DNA of 64,000 bases, from assembly GCF_014190775.1 (NCBI RefSeq), contig NZ_JACHVP010000002.1, forward strand, positions 248,001 to 312,000. Direction: 5' to 3'. The notes under the pieces are model-generated. The model had not been told where the DNA came from, ran no database searches, and saw only the letters and a list, made by a program, of their open reading frames with translations. The translations under genes and the position numbers were made by a program. This document shows positions 1-8,247 of this stretch, in pieces (position 1 is the stretch's first letter; each line of letters opens with the position of its first letter). The stretch comes from Leifsonia aquatica. Its GTDB lineage: Bacteria; Actinomycetota; Actinomycetes; Actinomycetales; Microbacteriaceae.

Positions 1-5
1 CGCGA

Positions 6-1775
6 CTAGCGCGTGCGGTGGTGCCGCCGTTCGCGGCTGGCCGCCGTGAAGAGCGCCAGCACTCCGAAGAGCGCCAGGAGCGCGGCGAGCGCGCCCAGGG
101 CCAGTTCGTTCGAGCCGGTCGAGGCGAGCATCGCCGAACCGCCGGAGCCGAGCGCCATCACGGCGCCGACCGAAGCCGTCGTCGTGCCGGTGCCCGTGCC
201 GGTTCCGTTGCCGCCGTCACCCGGGACGACCGGAGTCGTCGGCGTGGTGGGCGTGGTGGGAGTGGTGGGAGTGGTCGGGGTGGTCGGCGTCGTCGGGGTC
301 GTGGTCGACCCGGTCGTGCCACTGTCGCCGATGACGCTGATCGCGTTGCCGCCGACCGTCACGGGCACATCCAGCCCGATCGGCAGCTCGACGGGGAGCA
401 GACCGCCGAGGAGGCCGGTGCCGGAGTCACCCGTGCCGGTTCCGCCGGTGACGGTGGTGCCGCCGCCCGTGGTGGGCGCCGTCACCGTGGAGCCGCCGCT
501 GGACGAGTCGCCCACGACGCTCACCGCGTTGCCGCCGGCCGTCACGGGGACACCGGCGTTGATCGGCAGCTGGACGCCGCCGGTCAGGCCGCCGAGCAGT
601 CCGCCGTCCGTTCCGGTGCCGGTCCCGCCGCTGGTGGCGGTGGTGCCGGTACCGGACCCCGCCGGGGCGGTGGTGGAGGAGCCGGTCGACGAGGAGTCGC
701 CGACCACGCTGATCGCGTTGCCGCCCGCGGTCACGGGGACTCCCGCGTTCACGGGAGCCTGCACGTCGCCGAGCAGGCCGCCCAGGAGGCCGGAGTCACC
801 CGAGCCGGAGCCCGAGCCGCTCGCCACCGTGGTGCCCGAGCCCGTCGCCGGCGCCGAGGTCGTCGACCCCGCCGTGGTGGAGTCGCCCAGCACGCTGATC
901 GCGTTGCCGCCCGCGGTCACGGGCAGTGCCGCATTCACCGGCGCCTGCACGTTGCCGAGCAGACCGCCCAGGAGGCCGCTGTCGCCCGAGCCGGAGGCCG
1001 GGTCGCTCGTCACCGTGGTGCCGGCTCCCGCCGCCGGAGCGGAGGTCTGCGAGCCGGTCGACGACGAGTCGCCCAGCACGCTGATCGCGTTGCCGCCGAC
1101 CGTCACCGGGACCGCGGCATCCACCGGGGCCTGCACGTCGCCGAGCAGGCCGCCCAGCAGTCCGTCGTCCGAGCCGCCTCCGGTCGACGTCACCGTCGCG
1201 CCGGGAGCCGCCGCCGGGGCGGTCGCGGTCGAACCGGACGACGACGAGTCGCCCAGCACGCTGATCGCGTTGCCGCCGACCGTCACGGGGACGGCCGCGT
1301 TCACCGGCGCCTGCACGTCGCCGAGCAGGCCGCCGTCACCAGACGAATCGGTCGTGGTCGCCGTCGGCGCCGGGGCCGCGGCAGGCGCGGCCGGAGCCGT
1401 CTGCGACTGGTCGCTGCCGGCATCGCCGGCCACGCTGATCGCGTTCCCGGTGACCGTGACCGGCACCGAGACGTCGGCGACGGCCTGCGTGCCGTCGAGG
1501 ACGCCGCCGATGGCGGACGGGTCGATCGTCACGGACGGAGCCGCGGCGGGCGCCGGAGCGCTCGTCGTCGCCCCGGCCGAGGACGAGTCGCCCAGGACCG
1601 AGATCCCGTTGCCGGAGATCGTGACCGGGACGGAGAGTCCGACCACCGCTTGGGTGCCGGAGCCGGCGCTGTCGGCGGTGGGGGCCTCAGCGGCGTTCGC
1701 CGCCGCCGTCCCCGCCAGCCACAGGCCGCCGGTGCAGAGGGTGATCCACAACCCTCGCGAGACGTACTTGTTCAT
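6..1775 (-). CDS. Cell-wall-anchored protein with eight chaplin-like repeats and an LAXTG sortase signal
   Basis: The 589-residue product starts with a Sec signal peptide ending near AANA. It then carries eight repeats of about 50-65 residues with the consensus VPVT-x2-GNAISVLGDSSS, separated by Ser/Thr/Gly/Ala linkers. A Thr-Thr-Pro tract and a Gly-rich stretch follow. The C-terminus is a sorting signal: LASTG, a hydrophobic helix and a basic tail (RERRHHRTR). LAXTG is the class E sortase motif used by long chaplins of Streptomyces, and the GN-x-ISV-x-GDS core resembles the chaplin core, but the paired Cys of many chaplins are absent. The start ATG has AAAGG about 8 bases upstream. Probable role is surface hydrophobicity or adhesion, by inference. 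No sortase gene lies in the window. Confidence 0.8.
   Translation of the reverse strand: MNKYVSRGLWITLCTGGLWLAGTAAANAAEAPTADSAGSGTQAVVGLSVPVTISGNGISVLGDSSSAGATTSAPAPAAAPSVTIDPSAIGGVLDGTQAVADVSVPVTVTGNAISVAGDAGSDQSQTAPAAPAAAPAPTATTTDSSGDGGLLGDVQAPVNAAVPVTVGGNAISVLGDSSSSGSTATAPAAAPGATVTSTGGGSDDGLLGGLLGDVQAPVDAAVPVTVGGNAISVLGDSSSTGSQTSAPAAGAGTTVTSDPASGSGDSGLLGGLLGNVQAPVNAALPVTAGGNAISVLGDSTTAGSTTSAPATGSGTTVASGSGSGSGDSGLLGGLLGDVQAPVNAGVPVTAGGNAISVVGDSSSTGSSTTAPAGSGTGTTATSGGTGTGTDGGLLGGLTGGVQLPINAGVPVTAGGNAVSVVGDSSSGGSTVTAPTTGGGTTVTGGTGTGDSGTGLLGGLLPVELPIGLDVPVTVGGNAISVIGDSGTTGSTTTPTTPTTPTTPTTPTTPTTPTTPVVPGDGGNGTGTGTGTTTASVGAVMALGSGGSAMLASTGSNELALGALAALLALFGVLALFTAASRERRHHRTR
232..306 (-). repeat. 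In-frame 9-bp tandem repeat encoding (Thr-Thr-Pro)n
   Basis: Degenerate 9-bp units within the surface protein gene encode about eight Thr-Thr-Pro steps just before the Gly-rich pre-sortase region. This is a typical wall-spanning linker. The synonymous third positions vary, so it is an older tract rather than a freshly expanded one. Confidence 0.8.
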
Positions 1776-1855
1776 GGTTCAGCCTTTCGAATGAGTGATG
1801 TCGCCTCCGCGTGGGAGGCATGGTCGCGTTCTGCCCGCAGGCAGACGGGACCCAC

Positions 1856-2836
1856 TCAGTCGGGGCTGGTGTCGTGGTCGGCGACGGGGGACGCCGGGAT
1901 GCGGTCGTCCATTGAAGCGCTGGTCGCGCCGCCCAGGGCGCATGTAGGCAGGGCGATGCCGTCGGCGACGGCCGAGAGCGCGACGCCGCCACCGCCTGCC
2001 GAGGTCGAGCCGGCACCGGCACTGCCCGAGGGCACACCGGGCGGCGGCGCCTGGCCGCCCCCGCCCGGGTATCCGGGAACAGGGGACGACGGGTCTGCGG
2101 GCGCACTCGCTGCGGAGCCGCCGATGAGCGCCGATCCGGCGATGCCGAGGCCCGACGAGCCGGCGGCAGCGAAGCCGATCGGCAGATCGAACGTGGCTGC
2201 GGGAGCCGCGGCGAAGACGGATGCGGAGGTCGCGGCCGGTGCGTTGACGGCCGGCCCGTCGACCCCGCTGCCGGCGGGCGGCTGCGAGACGACCGGGGGC
2301 TCGGAGGCACCCGGTGCGAGCGGGGTGACGGTGTCGGTGACCACGCCCGCGACACCCGAGACCGTCTGATCGACGAGACCGGTGACCGGTGTGGTGACGG
2401 ACTGAACCGGGGTGCTCCCCAGCAGACCGGTCACGACGTCGCCGACGACCGGCGTCGAGGTGACGACCGTGTCCACCGTCGTGGCGACGGGCTGGACGAC
2501 GGCGGTCACGGGCGCGGAGTCCGCGATGCCGGAGACCGCCGAGGTGACGGGCGTCACGACGGCCGAGACGACCTCCTTGACCGGCTCCGGAAGGACCGGG
2601 GCGACACTCGAGGTGACCGCGCCGACCGTCTGGCCGAGGCCGCTCGTCAGTCCCGTCACGACTCCGCCGAGACCGGAGGAGGCGGCGGGCGGCGGAGGCG
2701 CGGCCTCGTCGGCGTGCGCGGACCCACCGCCGAACAGCAGGCCGAGACCGACCAGAGCTGCGCCGCCGATCATCGAACCGAGCAGGACGCGGAGGCGCAG
2801 GCGTGACGGGAGCAGCTCCTCAGCCACATCAACCAT
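1856..2836 (-). CDS. Secreted low-complexity Val/Thr/Pro/Ala-rich protein of unknown function
   Basis: I chose the ATG at 2836 because AGGGGG lies 8 bases upstream; an in-frame GTG at 2845 would overlap that site. The product is about 326 residues with a basic N-terminus (RLRLRVLL), one hydrophobic segment and an SAHADEA cleavage region. The mature part has weak VxxVVTPVTSAVSG-like repetition in the first half and Gly/Pro/Ala-rich sequence afterwards. No enzymatic motif or sorting signal is visible. It is co-oriented with the chaplin-like gene downstream (gap about 80 bases), so both may belong to the same surface program. I do not recognise a family. Confidence 0.65.
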   Translation of the reverse strand: MVDVAEELLPSRLRLRVLLGSMIGGAALVGLGLLFGGGSAHADEAAPPPPAASSGLGGVVTGLTSGLGQTVGAVTSSVAPVLPEPVKEVVSAVVTPVTSAVSGIADSAPVTAVVQPVATTVDTVVTSTPVVGDVVTGLLGSTPVQSVTTPVTGLVDQTVSGVAGVVTDTVTPLAPGASEPPVVSQPPAGSGVDGPAVNAPAATSASVFAAAPAATFDLPIGFAAAGSSGLGIAGSALIGGSAASAPADPSSPVPGYPGGGGQAPPPGVPSGSAGAGSTSAGGGGVALSAVADGIALPTCALGGATSASMDDRIPASPVADHDTSPD

Positions 2837-2920
2837 CACGATCACCCCCTGATCGTCACGCTTCAGATACTTCTGGTGTCCGGTTCGTTCGGGACAAGCG
2901 AGAGTGTACGCCTCCGTCTA

Positions 2921-4123
2921 CTAGACCGGAAGCTTCACATCGGAAACCCCGTCGGACACCGCTCCCCCGCGTCGCGCTGCCGACCGGGCCGCCCCGGCGG
3001 CCAGCGCCACGACGATGAGCGCCCCCACGGTCATGGCGGCACCGACCCAGAGCGGCGAGGTGTAGCCCAGCCCGGCCGCGATCGTGAGACCGCCGAGCCA
3101 GGCGCCGATCGCGTTGCCGACGTTGAAGGCGGCGATGTTCGCGCCCGACGCCAGGGTCGGCGCGTGGTCGGCGTAGGTCAGCACCCGCAGCTGCAGCGCG
3201 GGGACGGTGGCGAAGCCGGCGGCGCCCATCAGCACCAGCGCGATCACGGCGGGGACGGGCATCCCGGCGACGAGCGCGAAGCCCACCAGCACCACCGCGA
3301 GCACGGCGAGCAGCACGAGCAGCGTCCGGTCGATCGACCGGTCGGCGAGGCGCCCGCCGACCCAGTTGCCCGCGAAGAGCCCGAGGCCGAACAGGATGAG
3401 CAGCCACGGCACGGCGCCGGCCGCGAAGCCCGAGACGCCGGTGAGCGTGTAGGCGATGTACGTGAAGGCGCCGAACATCCCGCCGAAGCCGAGCACGGTG
3501 GCCACGAGGGAAAGCCACACCTGCCCGGAGCGGAAGGCGCTCAGCTCACGGCGCAGGCTGGTGGCGCCGGAGTCCGCGGCTTCGCGGGGCACCAGGACGG
3601 CCACGCCGACCAGGGCGATGACGCCGATGCCGGTGATCGCCCAGAAGGTGGAGCGCCACCCCGCCGCCTGTCCGAGCAGCGTCCCGAGGGGCACTCCGAG
3701 CACGTTGGCGGCGGTCAGGCCGGTGAACATGATCGCGATGGCGCGGGCGCGCTTCTCGGGCCCGACGAGCCCGGCCGCGACGACCGAGCCGATGCCGAAG
3801 AAGGCACCGTGGCAGAGCGCGGCGACGACGCGTCCCCCGAGCATCATCGCGTAGGTCGGGGCGAGGGCCGAGAGGAGGTTGCCGACGATGAACAGCACCA
3901 TCAGCCCGAGGAGGGCGGCCTTGCGCGGGATGCGGGTCGCTGCGGCGGTCAGGGCGATGGCGCCGACGGCCACGGCGAGCGCGTAGCCGGAGATGAGCCA
4001 GCCGGCGGCGGCCTCGTCGACGTGGAAGTCGGCGGCCACCTCGGGCAGCAGCCCGGCGATGACGAACTCGGTCAAGCCGATGCCGAATCCGCCGAGGGCG
4101 AGGGCGATCAGGCCAGCAGGCAT
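2921..4123 (-). CDS. MFS transporter, DHA1 family (AraJ/Cmx-like drug or sugar exporter)
   Basis: The product is a 400-residue, 12-helix transporter. It begins MPAGLIALALGGFGIGLTEF, typical of the AraJ/NepI/Cmx branch of DHA1 (FGIGxTEFVxxGLLP followed by an acidic loop). The motif A-like loop after TM2 and the motif C-like stretch in TM5 (TAANVLGVPLGTLLG) are recognisable. The ATG at 4123 fits the family N-terminus; an upstream in-frame extension is basic and not family-like. The gene is divergent from a MarR regulator with a shared control region at 4173-4222, so drug-inducible export is the natural inference. The substrate is unknown. Confidence 0.85.
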   Translation of the reverse strand: MPAGLIALALGGFGIGLTEFVIAGLLPEVAADFHVDEAAAGWLISGYALAVAVGAIALTAAATRIPRKAALLGLMVLFIVGNLLSALAPTYAMMLGGRVVAALCHGAFFGIGSVVAAGLVGPEKRARAIAIMFTGLTAANVLGVPLGTLLGQAAGWRSTFWAITGIGVIALVGVAVLVPREAADSGATSLRRELSAFRSGQVWLSLVATVLGFGGMFGAFTYIAYTLTGVSGFAAGAVPWLLILFGLGLFAGNWVGGRLADRSIDRTLLVLLAVLAVVLVGFALVAGMPVPAVIALVLMGAAGFATVPALQLRVLTYADHAPTLASGANIAAFNVGNAIGAWLGGLTIAAGLGYTSPLWVGAAMTVGALIVVALAAGAARSAARRGGAVSDGVSDVKLPV

Positions 4124-4172
4124 GTGAAGACTCCGTGAGTGAGGGGGTGGATGGGGTGAGCGCGTTATCCTG

Positions 4173-4222
4173 TTACTTGCAGACGCGCTATAAATAGTTG
4201 CACGCGCAATTACTTTGCGCAA
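4173..4222. promoter_or_regulatory. Shared control region with MarR-type palindromes
   Basis: Between the divergent MFS and marR genes lie TTGC-N4-GCAA (4198-4209) and the perfect palindrome TTGCGCAA (4215-4222). A related half-site (CTTGCAGACGCGC) lies near 4176-4188, and TATAAA at 4189-4194 could be a -10 box for marR. Overlap of promoter and repeats fits MarR autorepression plus repression of the exporter. This is inference from arrangement. Confidence 0.5.
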
Positions 4223-4257
4223 CCCCGGCGCCTCTGCGCGACCAGACAGGAGACCCC

Positions 4258-4710
4258 GTGGGGATCGGAGACGACGCCGTCGAGGTGCGCGCGCAGGGCT
4301 GGCGCACGCTCGCCGCGCTGCACAACTTCATCGAGACCGAGCTCGAACGCGCCCTGACCCGCGACGCCGGGCTCTCCGTGGTCGAGTACACGGTGCTGGA
4401 CGCCCTCAACCGCCAGGACGGCTGGCACATGCGCATGCAGCAGCTGGCCCGCGCGAGCGCCCTCAGCCCCAGCGCCACCACCCGCCTCGTCAACCGGCTC
4501 GAGGAGCGCGGCCTGCTCACCCGGGTCGACTGTCTCGACGACCGCCGCGGCATCTACACCGAGCTGACCCGGCCGGGCCACGCGCTGCTCGACACCGCAC
4601 GCCCGGTGCACGACGCCGCTCTCGAGCGCGCCCTCGCCGAAGCCACCGACGTGCCCGAGCTGGCCGCGCTCGTGGCCGCCCTGCCGCAGCTCACCCTCGC
4701 GACCGCCTGA
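4258..4710 (+). CDS. MarR-family transcriptional regulator
   Basis: This 150-residue winged-helix protein has the helix-turn-helix and wing in order: [20 protein letters not shown], then [11 protein letters not shown], then [11 protein letters not shown]. Start GTG 4258 has AGGAGA at good spacing; the reading frame is open further upstream but runs into the operator region. It is divergent from the MFS exporter, whose operator region it probably binds. It sits just upstream of panD (11 bases), so panD may be read from the same promoter, although the functions are unrelated. Confidence 0.85.
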   Translation: MGIGDDAVEVRAQGWRTLAALHNFIETELERALTRDAGLSVVEYTVLDALNRQDGWHMRMQQLARASALSPSATTRLVNRLEERGLLTRVDCLDDRRGIYTELTRPGHALLDTARPVHDAALERALAEATDVPELAALVAALPQLTLATA

Positions 4711-4721
4711 GAGAGGCCCGC

Positions 4722-5135
4722 ATGCTCCGCACCATGTTCACGTCCAAGATCCACCGCGCGACCGTGACCCACGCCGACTTGCACTACGTCGGCTCCCTCA
4801 CCGTCGACCAGGACCTCCTCGACGCCGCCGACCTCCTGCCCGGTCAGCAGGTCTCCGTCGTCGACATCGCCAACGGCAACCGGTTCGAGACGTACCTCAT
4901 CCCGGGCGAGCGCGGCAGCGGAGTGATCGGCGTGAACGGTGCGGCCGCGCACCTCGCCCACGTCGGCGACCTGGTGATCGTCATGGCCTACGGGCAGATG
5001 GACGACACCGAGGCCCGCTCGTATGTGCCTCGCGTGGTGCACGTCGACGAGCGCAACCGCATCGTCGCGCTCGGCTCCGACCCGGCGGAGGCGCTCACCC
5101 CCGGCGTCGAGACGCCGCCGTTCGCGCTGCGCTGA
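4722..5135 (+). CDS. panD: Aspartate 1-decarboxylase (pyruvoyl-dependent)
   Basis: PanD makes beta-alanine from L-aspartate for pantothenate and CoA synthesis. The 137-residue length is normal. The self-cleavage site Gly24-Ser25 is present in YVGSLTVD, which generates the pyruvoyl group. The core motifs also match: KIHRATVT at the start, the NG-NRFETY segment and the [19 protein letters not shown] block. The ATG follows a GAGAGG site 11 bases after the marR stop. No other pantothenate genes are nearby. Confidence 0.95.
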   Translation: MLRTMFTSKIHRATVTHADLHYVGSLTVDQDLLDAADLLPGQQVSVVDIANGNRFETYLIPGERGSGVIGVNGAAAHLAHVGDLVIVMAYGQMDDTEARSYVPRVVHVDERNRIVALGSDPAEALTPGVETPPFALR

Positions 5136-5150
5136 GCCGCCCCTGAGGCG

Positions 5151-5651
5151 TCAGCGCAGCACTTCGATCAGCGCCACCCACGAGAACAGCACCGTGGCGA
5201 CGATCGCCAGGATGCTCGCCGCCGCCACGACGACGAGCCCGACGGCCGGCTGCGCGATCAGCAGGAGCACACCCCCGGCGAGGTAGGTCAGCACCGGGAT
5301 CACGAACGGGACGATCTGCGACGCGTCGTACTGATGGAAGCCGGCCCGCGTCTCGTCGTGGCGGATCGCCCGCGCGGCGAGGGCGGCCACCACGGCGACC
5401 GCGAGCCCGCCGACCAGCACCTGGATCGCGTAGCCGACCGGCTCCTGGCCCGGGATGAGAGCGAGGCAGCAGAGCACGACGCCCAGGATGAGGGAGGCGA
5501 TGGACGCACCTGCCCGCGCGGCCAGTCCGCGCGACTCGGCGATCTGCTTGATGTTCACCGACAGCGCCACGATGAGCAGGCCGCCGAGGGCCGCGCCCGC
5601 GCCCGCGACAGCGGTGTTGAACGGCACCCAGTCCTCGAACAGCGGATCCAT
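5151..5651 (-). CDS. Four-helix integral membrane protein of unknown function
   Basis: The 166-residue product starts MDPLFEDWVPFNTAVAGAGAA. It has about four hydrophobic segments, roughly residues 14-34, 50-70, 76-96 and 115-160, with a short charged cytosolic loop (RHDETRAGFHQYD) in the middle. I chose ATG 5651 because the upstream extension lies in the region shared with the divergent SnoaL gene. It resembles small Microbacteriaceae membrane proteins of unknown role. No motif allows a functional call. Confidence 0.7.
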   Translation of the reverse strand: MDPLFEDWVPFNTAVAGAGAALGGLLIVALSVNIKQIAESRGLAARAGASIASLILGVVLCCLALIPGQEPVGYAIQVLVGGLAVAVVAALAARAIRHDETRAGFHQYDASQIVPFVIPVLTYLAGGVLLLIAQPAVGLVVVAAASILAIVATVLFSWVALIEVLR

Positions 5652-5721
5652 GGCGCATATCGTATCGGCCGGCCGCGCACCAGGCTGGTGGGCCGGTGCG
5701 GGCAAGGCGTATAACGGGGTC

Positions 5722-6084
5722 ATGGCCGACGCGATCACCAGCTGGATCGACGACTACCGACGCGCATGGGAGTCGAACGACCCGGACGACATCCGGGCGC
5801 TCTTCACCGAGGACGCGAGCTACCGCACCGAACCCTTCGCCGAGCCGTGGGACGGCCACATCGAGATCGTCGAGGGCTGGCTCGACGCCCGCGACGAGCC
5901 CGGCGCGGCGGCGTTCGAGTGGCGGGTGGTCGGGCAGGACGGCCCCCAGTACTTCGTGGAGGGCGTCACCGACTACCGGGACGGCCCCACTTACAGCAAT
6001 CTCTGGATCATCCTGCTGGCACCCGACGGGCGCGCGCAGGAGTTCACCGAGTGGTGGATGGAGCAAGACGCCGGCGACGAGTGA
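5722..6084 (+). CDS. SnoaL-like / NTF2-fold nuclear transport factor 2 family protein
   Basis: This 120-residue protein has the NTF2-like architecture: an N-terminal helix (ITSWIDDYRRAWESNDPDDIRALF), then TEDASYRTEPF, then a conserved IEGW-type helix and a curved sheet ending EFTEWWMEQD. Members are small polyketide cyclases, isomerases or ligand-binding proteins. No catalytic Asp/His pair can be assigned from sequence alone. The start is divergent from the membrane gene on the left. Confidence 0.75.
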   Translation: MADAITSWIDDYRRAWESNDPDDIRALFTEDASYRTEPFAEPWDGHIEIVEGWLDARDEPGAAAFEWRVVGQDGPQYFVEGVTDYRDGPTYSNLWIILLAPDGRAQEFTEWWMEQDAGDE

Positions 6085-6126
6085 GCGCCGGGGAGCGAGA
6101 CTGCCGGTGCGCCCCGTCGCCTCCCG

Positions 6127-6501
6127 TCAGAGCTGCCCGACCCACAGGCCGAGCCCGGCCGCGGCGAGCGCGAGCAGCAGCATCCCGACGCCGTTGAACG
6201 CCGCCGCCCGGTAGCGGCGCTGCTGTGCCAGCCGCACGGTCTCGAAGCTGGCCGTGCTGAAGGTCGTGTACCCGCCGAGGAACCCGGTGCCGAGGACGGC
6301 GCGCCACTCCGCGGGCAGCCCGTTCGCGAGTGCCAGCCCGGTGACGAGTCCGAGCAGGAACGAACCCGTCACGTTGATGACCGTGGTGCCGAGCGGGAAG
6401 TTCACCCGCACCAGGCTGCGCGTGACGCCGTCGAGCACGAGGCGCGCGACGGCGCCGAGGCCGCCCGCCACGGCGACGGCGAGCACCAGGAGGGGTGTCA
6501 C
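6127..6501 (-). CDS. crcB: Fluoride efflux channel CrcB/Fluc, second of tandem pair
   Basis: CrcB/Fluc exports fluoride as a dual-topology dimer. The 124-residue protein has four helices and family motifs: FPLGTTVINVTGSFLLG (the Asn-containing pore helix) and GFLGGYTTFSTASFE (the TM3 break with Phe residues lining the pore). It starts with GTG whose bases overlap the TGA of the upstream crcB (GTGA), so the two are translationally coupled. Paired crcB genes usually form an obligate antiparallel heterodimer. Confidence 0.92.
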   Translation of the reverse strand: MTPLLVLAVAVAGGLGAVARLVLDGVTRSLVRVNFPLGTTVINVTGSFLLGLVTGLALANGLPAEWRAVLGTGFLGGYTTFSTASFETVRLAQQRRYRAAAFNGVGMLLLALAAAGLGLWVGQL

Positions 6502-6956
6502 GAGGCGTCCCCATCGCGCCGAAGACGGCCCGCTCGGCGGCGTCCGAGGGCGGCGCCGAGGGCGATGCCGGCCAGGGACGCGAGTGCACCCACGGCGATC
6601 GTGGCGACGGCGTAGAGGATGCTGCCGCCGACGTTCTGCGCCACGAACAGCCCATCCGTGTCGACGGCGAACGCGCTGTACGTCGTGAAGCCGCCCAGGA
6701 TCCCGGTGCCCACGAAGAGGCGCACCGCGCGGCGGCGGCCCTCGTCCGGCCCGCGGAGGGCGAGCGCCTCGAGCAGCCAGCCCAGCACGAACGCGCCCAC
6801 CACGTTGATCCCGAACGTCGCGAGAGGGAGGCCGTACACCGAAGGGACGGCGCCGGAGATCAGGTAGCGCACGGTCGTGCCGAGCGCTCCGCCCACGAAC
6901 ACGAGCAGCACGGAGCGCCAGTGGAGGTGGACGGGAACGGGAGGGCGCGGCGTCAC
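6498..6956 (-). CDS. crcB: Fluoride efflux channel CrcB/Fluc, first of tandem pair
   Basis: The 152-residue, four-helix protein has LPLATFGINVVGAFVLG and GILGGFTTYSAFAVDT, which match the two Fluc signature segments. The N-terminus carries about 13 extra polar residues and the C-terminus ends in a basic tail (GRRRAGRLRRDG), so its orientation bias probably differs from its partner, as expected for a heterodimeric pair. GTG start overlaps the stop of the upstream universal stress protein (GTGA), giving a three-gene coupled operon. No fluoride riboswitch is recognisable upstream of the operon. Confidence 0.92.
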   Translation of the reverse strand: MTPRPPVPVHLHWRSVLLVFVGGALGTTVRYLISGAVPSVYGLPLATFGINVVGAFVLGWLLEALALRGPDEGRRRAVRLFVGTGILGGFTTYSAFAVDTDGLFVAQNVGGSILYAVATIAVGALASLAGIALGAALGRRRAGRLRRDGDAS

Positions 6957-7480
6957 TTCTCCGTGGGGTCTTCCCACGGCAGGGACTCGGCACCCGCGAC
7001 CGGGGCCAGCGGCACGACGATCACCGGCCGGTGCTGGCGGTGCGCCAGGTGCACGGCGACCGACCCGTTGAAGAACTCGCGTAGGCTCCCGCGCAGGCCC
7101 GCTTCGCGCGTGCCGACGACGATGTAGCGCGCGTCCACCTCGTCGGCGAGCCTGGTCAGCGCCCACGCGGGGTCGCCCGCGAGCTGCTTGAAGCCGAACG
7201 GGACCCCGCGACCCTTGAGCACGGCCCGGACGCGCTCCTCCAGCTCGGCGTCGAACTCCTCCTCGGCCGCCTCCGGTAGATCGGGGTCGTACGGCAGGGC
7301 GACGACCGTGCCGTCGACGTAGTTCGAGACGAGATACCGGTTCGGGTCGACCGTGGCGCACACCAACGGCACCCCGAGATCGCCGGCCAGACGGGCCGCC
7401 TGCTCGAGCACCGCCACCGGCTGCCCGGCGACCACCGCGACCAGCACGCCGCCACGCCCGAGGGAGTCGTTGCCGCTCAT
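6953..7480 (-). CDS. Universal stress protein (UspA family) heading the crcB operon
   Basis: The 175-residue UspA-fold protein starts with a VLVAVVAGQPVAVLEQAARLA strand-helix, where the usual Asp of the first strand is replaced by Val/Ala. It ends with a nucleotide-loop-like segment: VVGTREAGLRGSLREFFNGSVAVHLAHRQHRPVIVVP, fitting the G-x2-G-x9-G(S/T) ATP motif. It is translationally coupled to two crcB genes, so it may be a stress partner of fluoride export. ATG 7480 is the only sensible start. Confidence 0.85.
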   Translation of the reverse strand: MSGNDSLGRGGVLVAVVAGQPVAVLEQAARLAGDLGVPLVCATVDPNRYLVSNYVDGTVVALPYDPDLPEAAEEEFDAELEERVRAVLKGRGVPFGFKQLAGDPAWALTRLADEVDARYIVVGTREAGLRGSLREFFNGSVAVHLAHRQHRPVIVVPLAPVAGAESLPWEDPTEK

Positions 7481-7546
7481 GTCCCTAGTGTGCACCATCC
7501 CATCGGGGTACGGTCCAGGTACACGCGAAAGGTGAGACGGCACAGG

Positions 7547-8005
7547 ATGAGTCACGACAACACGAGCACCGGAGCCCCCACGGCGGGGTCCGCCATCCCC
7601 CGAGAGCGTCGGCGCACGACGCGCGGGCTGCGCCCCCTGCCCGAGTTGACCCGGGATCTGGTCGCGCAGCTGAAGCGGCTCGTCAGCTCCGAGCTCGCCC
7701 TCTTCAAGGCCGAGATGTCGGCGAAGGCCAAGGCAGCCGGGATCGGCGCCGGCCTGCTCGTCGGCGCGCTGGTCTTCGTCTTCTTCGCCCTCTGCGTGCT
7801 GGTGACCGCCGCGGTGCTCGGGTTCGCCCTCATCGTGCCGGCCTGGCTCGCCGCCCTGATCGTCGCGGGCATCCTCATCGTGCTCGCGATCATCGCCGCC
7901 CTGATCGGCCGCGCCAGCCTCAAGCGCGGCGTGCCGCCGATCCCCGACGACCTCGGCTCCGAACTGCGGGCCGACGCACACGCCCTGAAGGGGGAGCAGC
8001 CGTGA
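7547..8005 (+). CDS. Phage-holin superfamily III / actinobacterial holin-X membrane protein
   Basis: The 152-residue protein has a polar N-terminus, an amphipathic helix (LPELTRDLVAQLKRLVSSELALFKAEMSAKAKAAG) and two long hydrophobic helices (about residues 67-92 and 98-120). This is the PF07332-like layout found widely in actinobacteria next to DUF3618 genes. It is not by itself evidence of a phage. The stop overlaps the GTG of the next gene. It likely belongs to an envelope or stress operon with DUF3618 and YihY. Confidence 0.8.
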   Translation: MSHDNTSTGAPTAGSAIPRERRRTTRGLRPLPELTRDLVAQLKRLVSSELALFKAEMSAKAKAAGIGAGLLVGALVFVFFALCVLVTAAVLGFALIVPAWLAALIVAGILIVLAIIAALIGRASLKRGVPPIPDDLGSELRADAHALKGEQP

Positions 8006-8247
8006 CCGCGCCGACCACCACCCGCCCGCCCCTCCCGAGGGGCGCCGGGATGAACACCATCCAGCTCGACCTCGAGGTCACCCGCAGCGAGCTCGCGCGC
8101 ACCCTCGACGACCTCTTCGCGACCTTCAACCCGCGCATCCAGATCCGCTCGCACCCGGTCGCCGCCGGCAGCGTGCTCCTCGGCGTGCTCGCGGCCACGG
8201 CGGGCATCGCGACTCTGCTCATCCGGAAGCGCCGGCGTGACGGCTGA
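8002..8247 (+). CDS. DUF3618 small membrane protein
   Basis: The 81-residue protein has the DUF3618 signature: LEVTRSELARTLDDLFATFNPRIQIR at the start of the domain, followed by one transmembrane helix and a basic C-tail (RKRRRDG). It overlaps both neighbours (GTGA at its start, 11 bases at its end), so it is coupled with the holin-X and YihY genes. Function unknown; the family regularly accompanies holin-X proteins. Confidence 0.82.
   Translation: MTAPTTTRPPLPRGAGMNTIQLDLEVTRSELARTLDDLFATFNPRIQIRSHPVAAGSVLLGVLAATAGIATLLIRKRRRDG

Noticed and set aside
232-306. CRISPR-like or satellite repeat
   Set aside because: It is an in-frame 9-bp codon repeat for Thr-Thr-Pro in a surface protein, without spacers.
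2856-4138. Long opposite-strand reading frames in high-GC genes (for example across the MFS, ROK and ABC genes)
   Set aside because: They are Arg/Gly/Ala/His-rich shadow frames with no domain content, fully covered by convincing genes on the other strand.
7481-7546. Fluoride riboswitch ahead of the crcB operon
   Set aside because: The short divergent gap does not show the conserved crcB-motif core.
7547-8005. Prophage holin
   Set aside because: Holin-X proteins next to DUF3618 are ordinary actinobacterial chromosome genes. No endolysin or structural phage genes are nearby.
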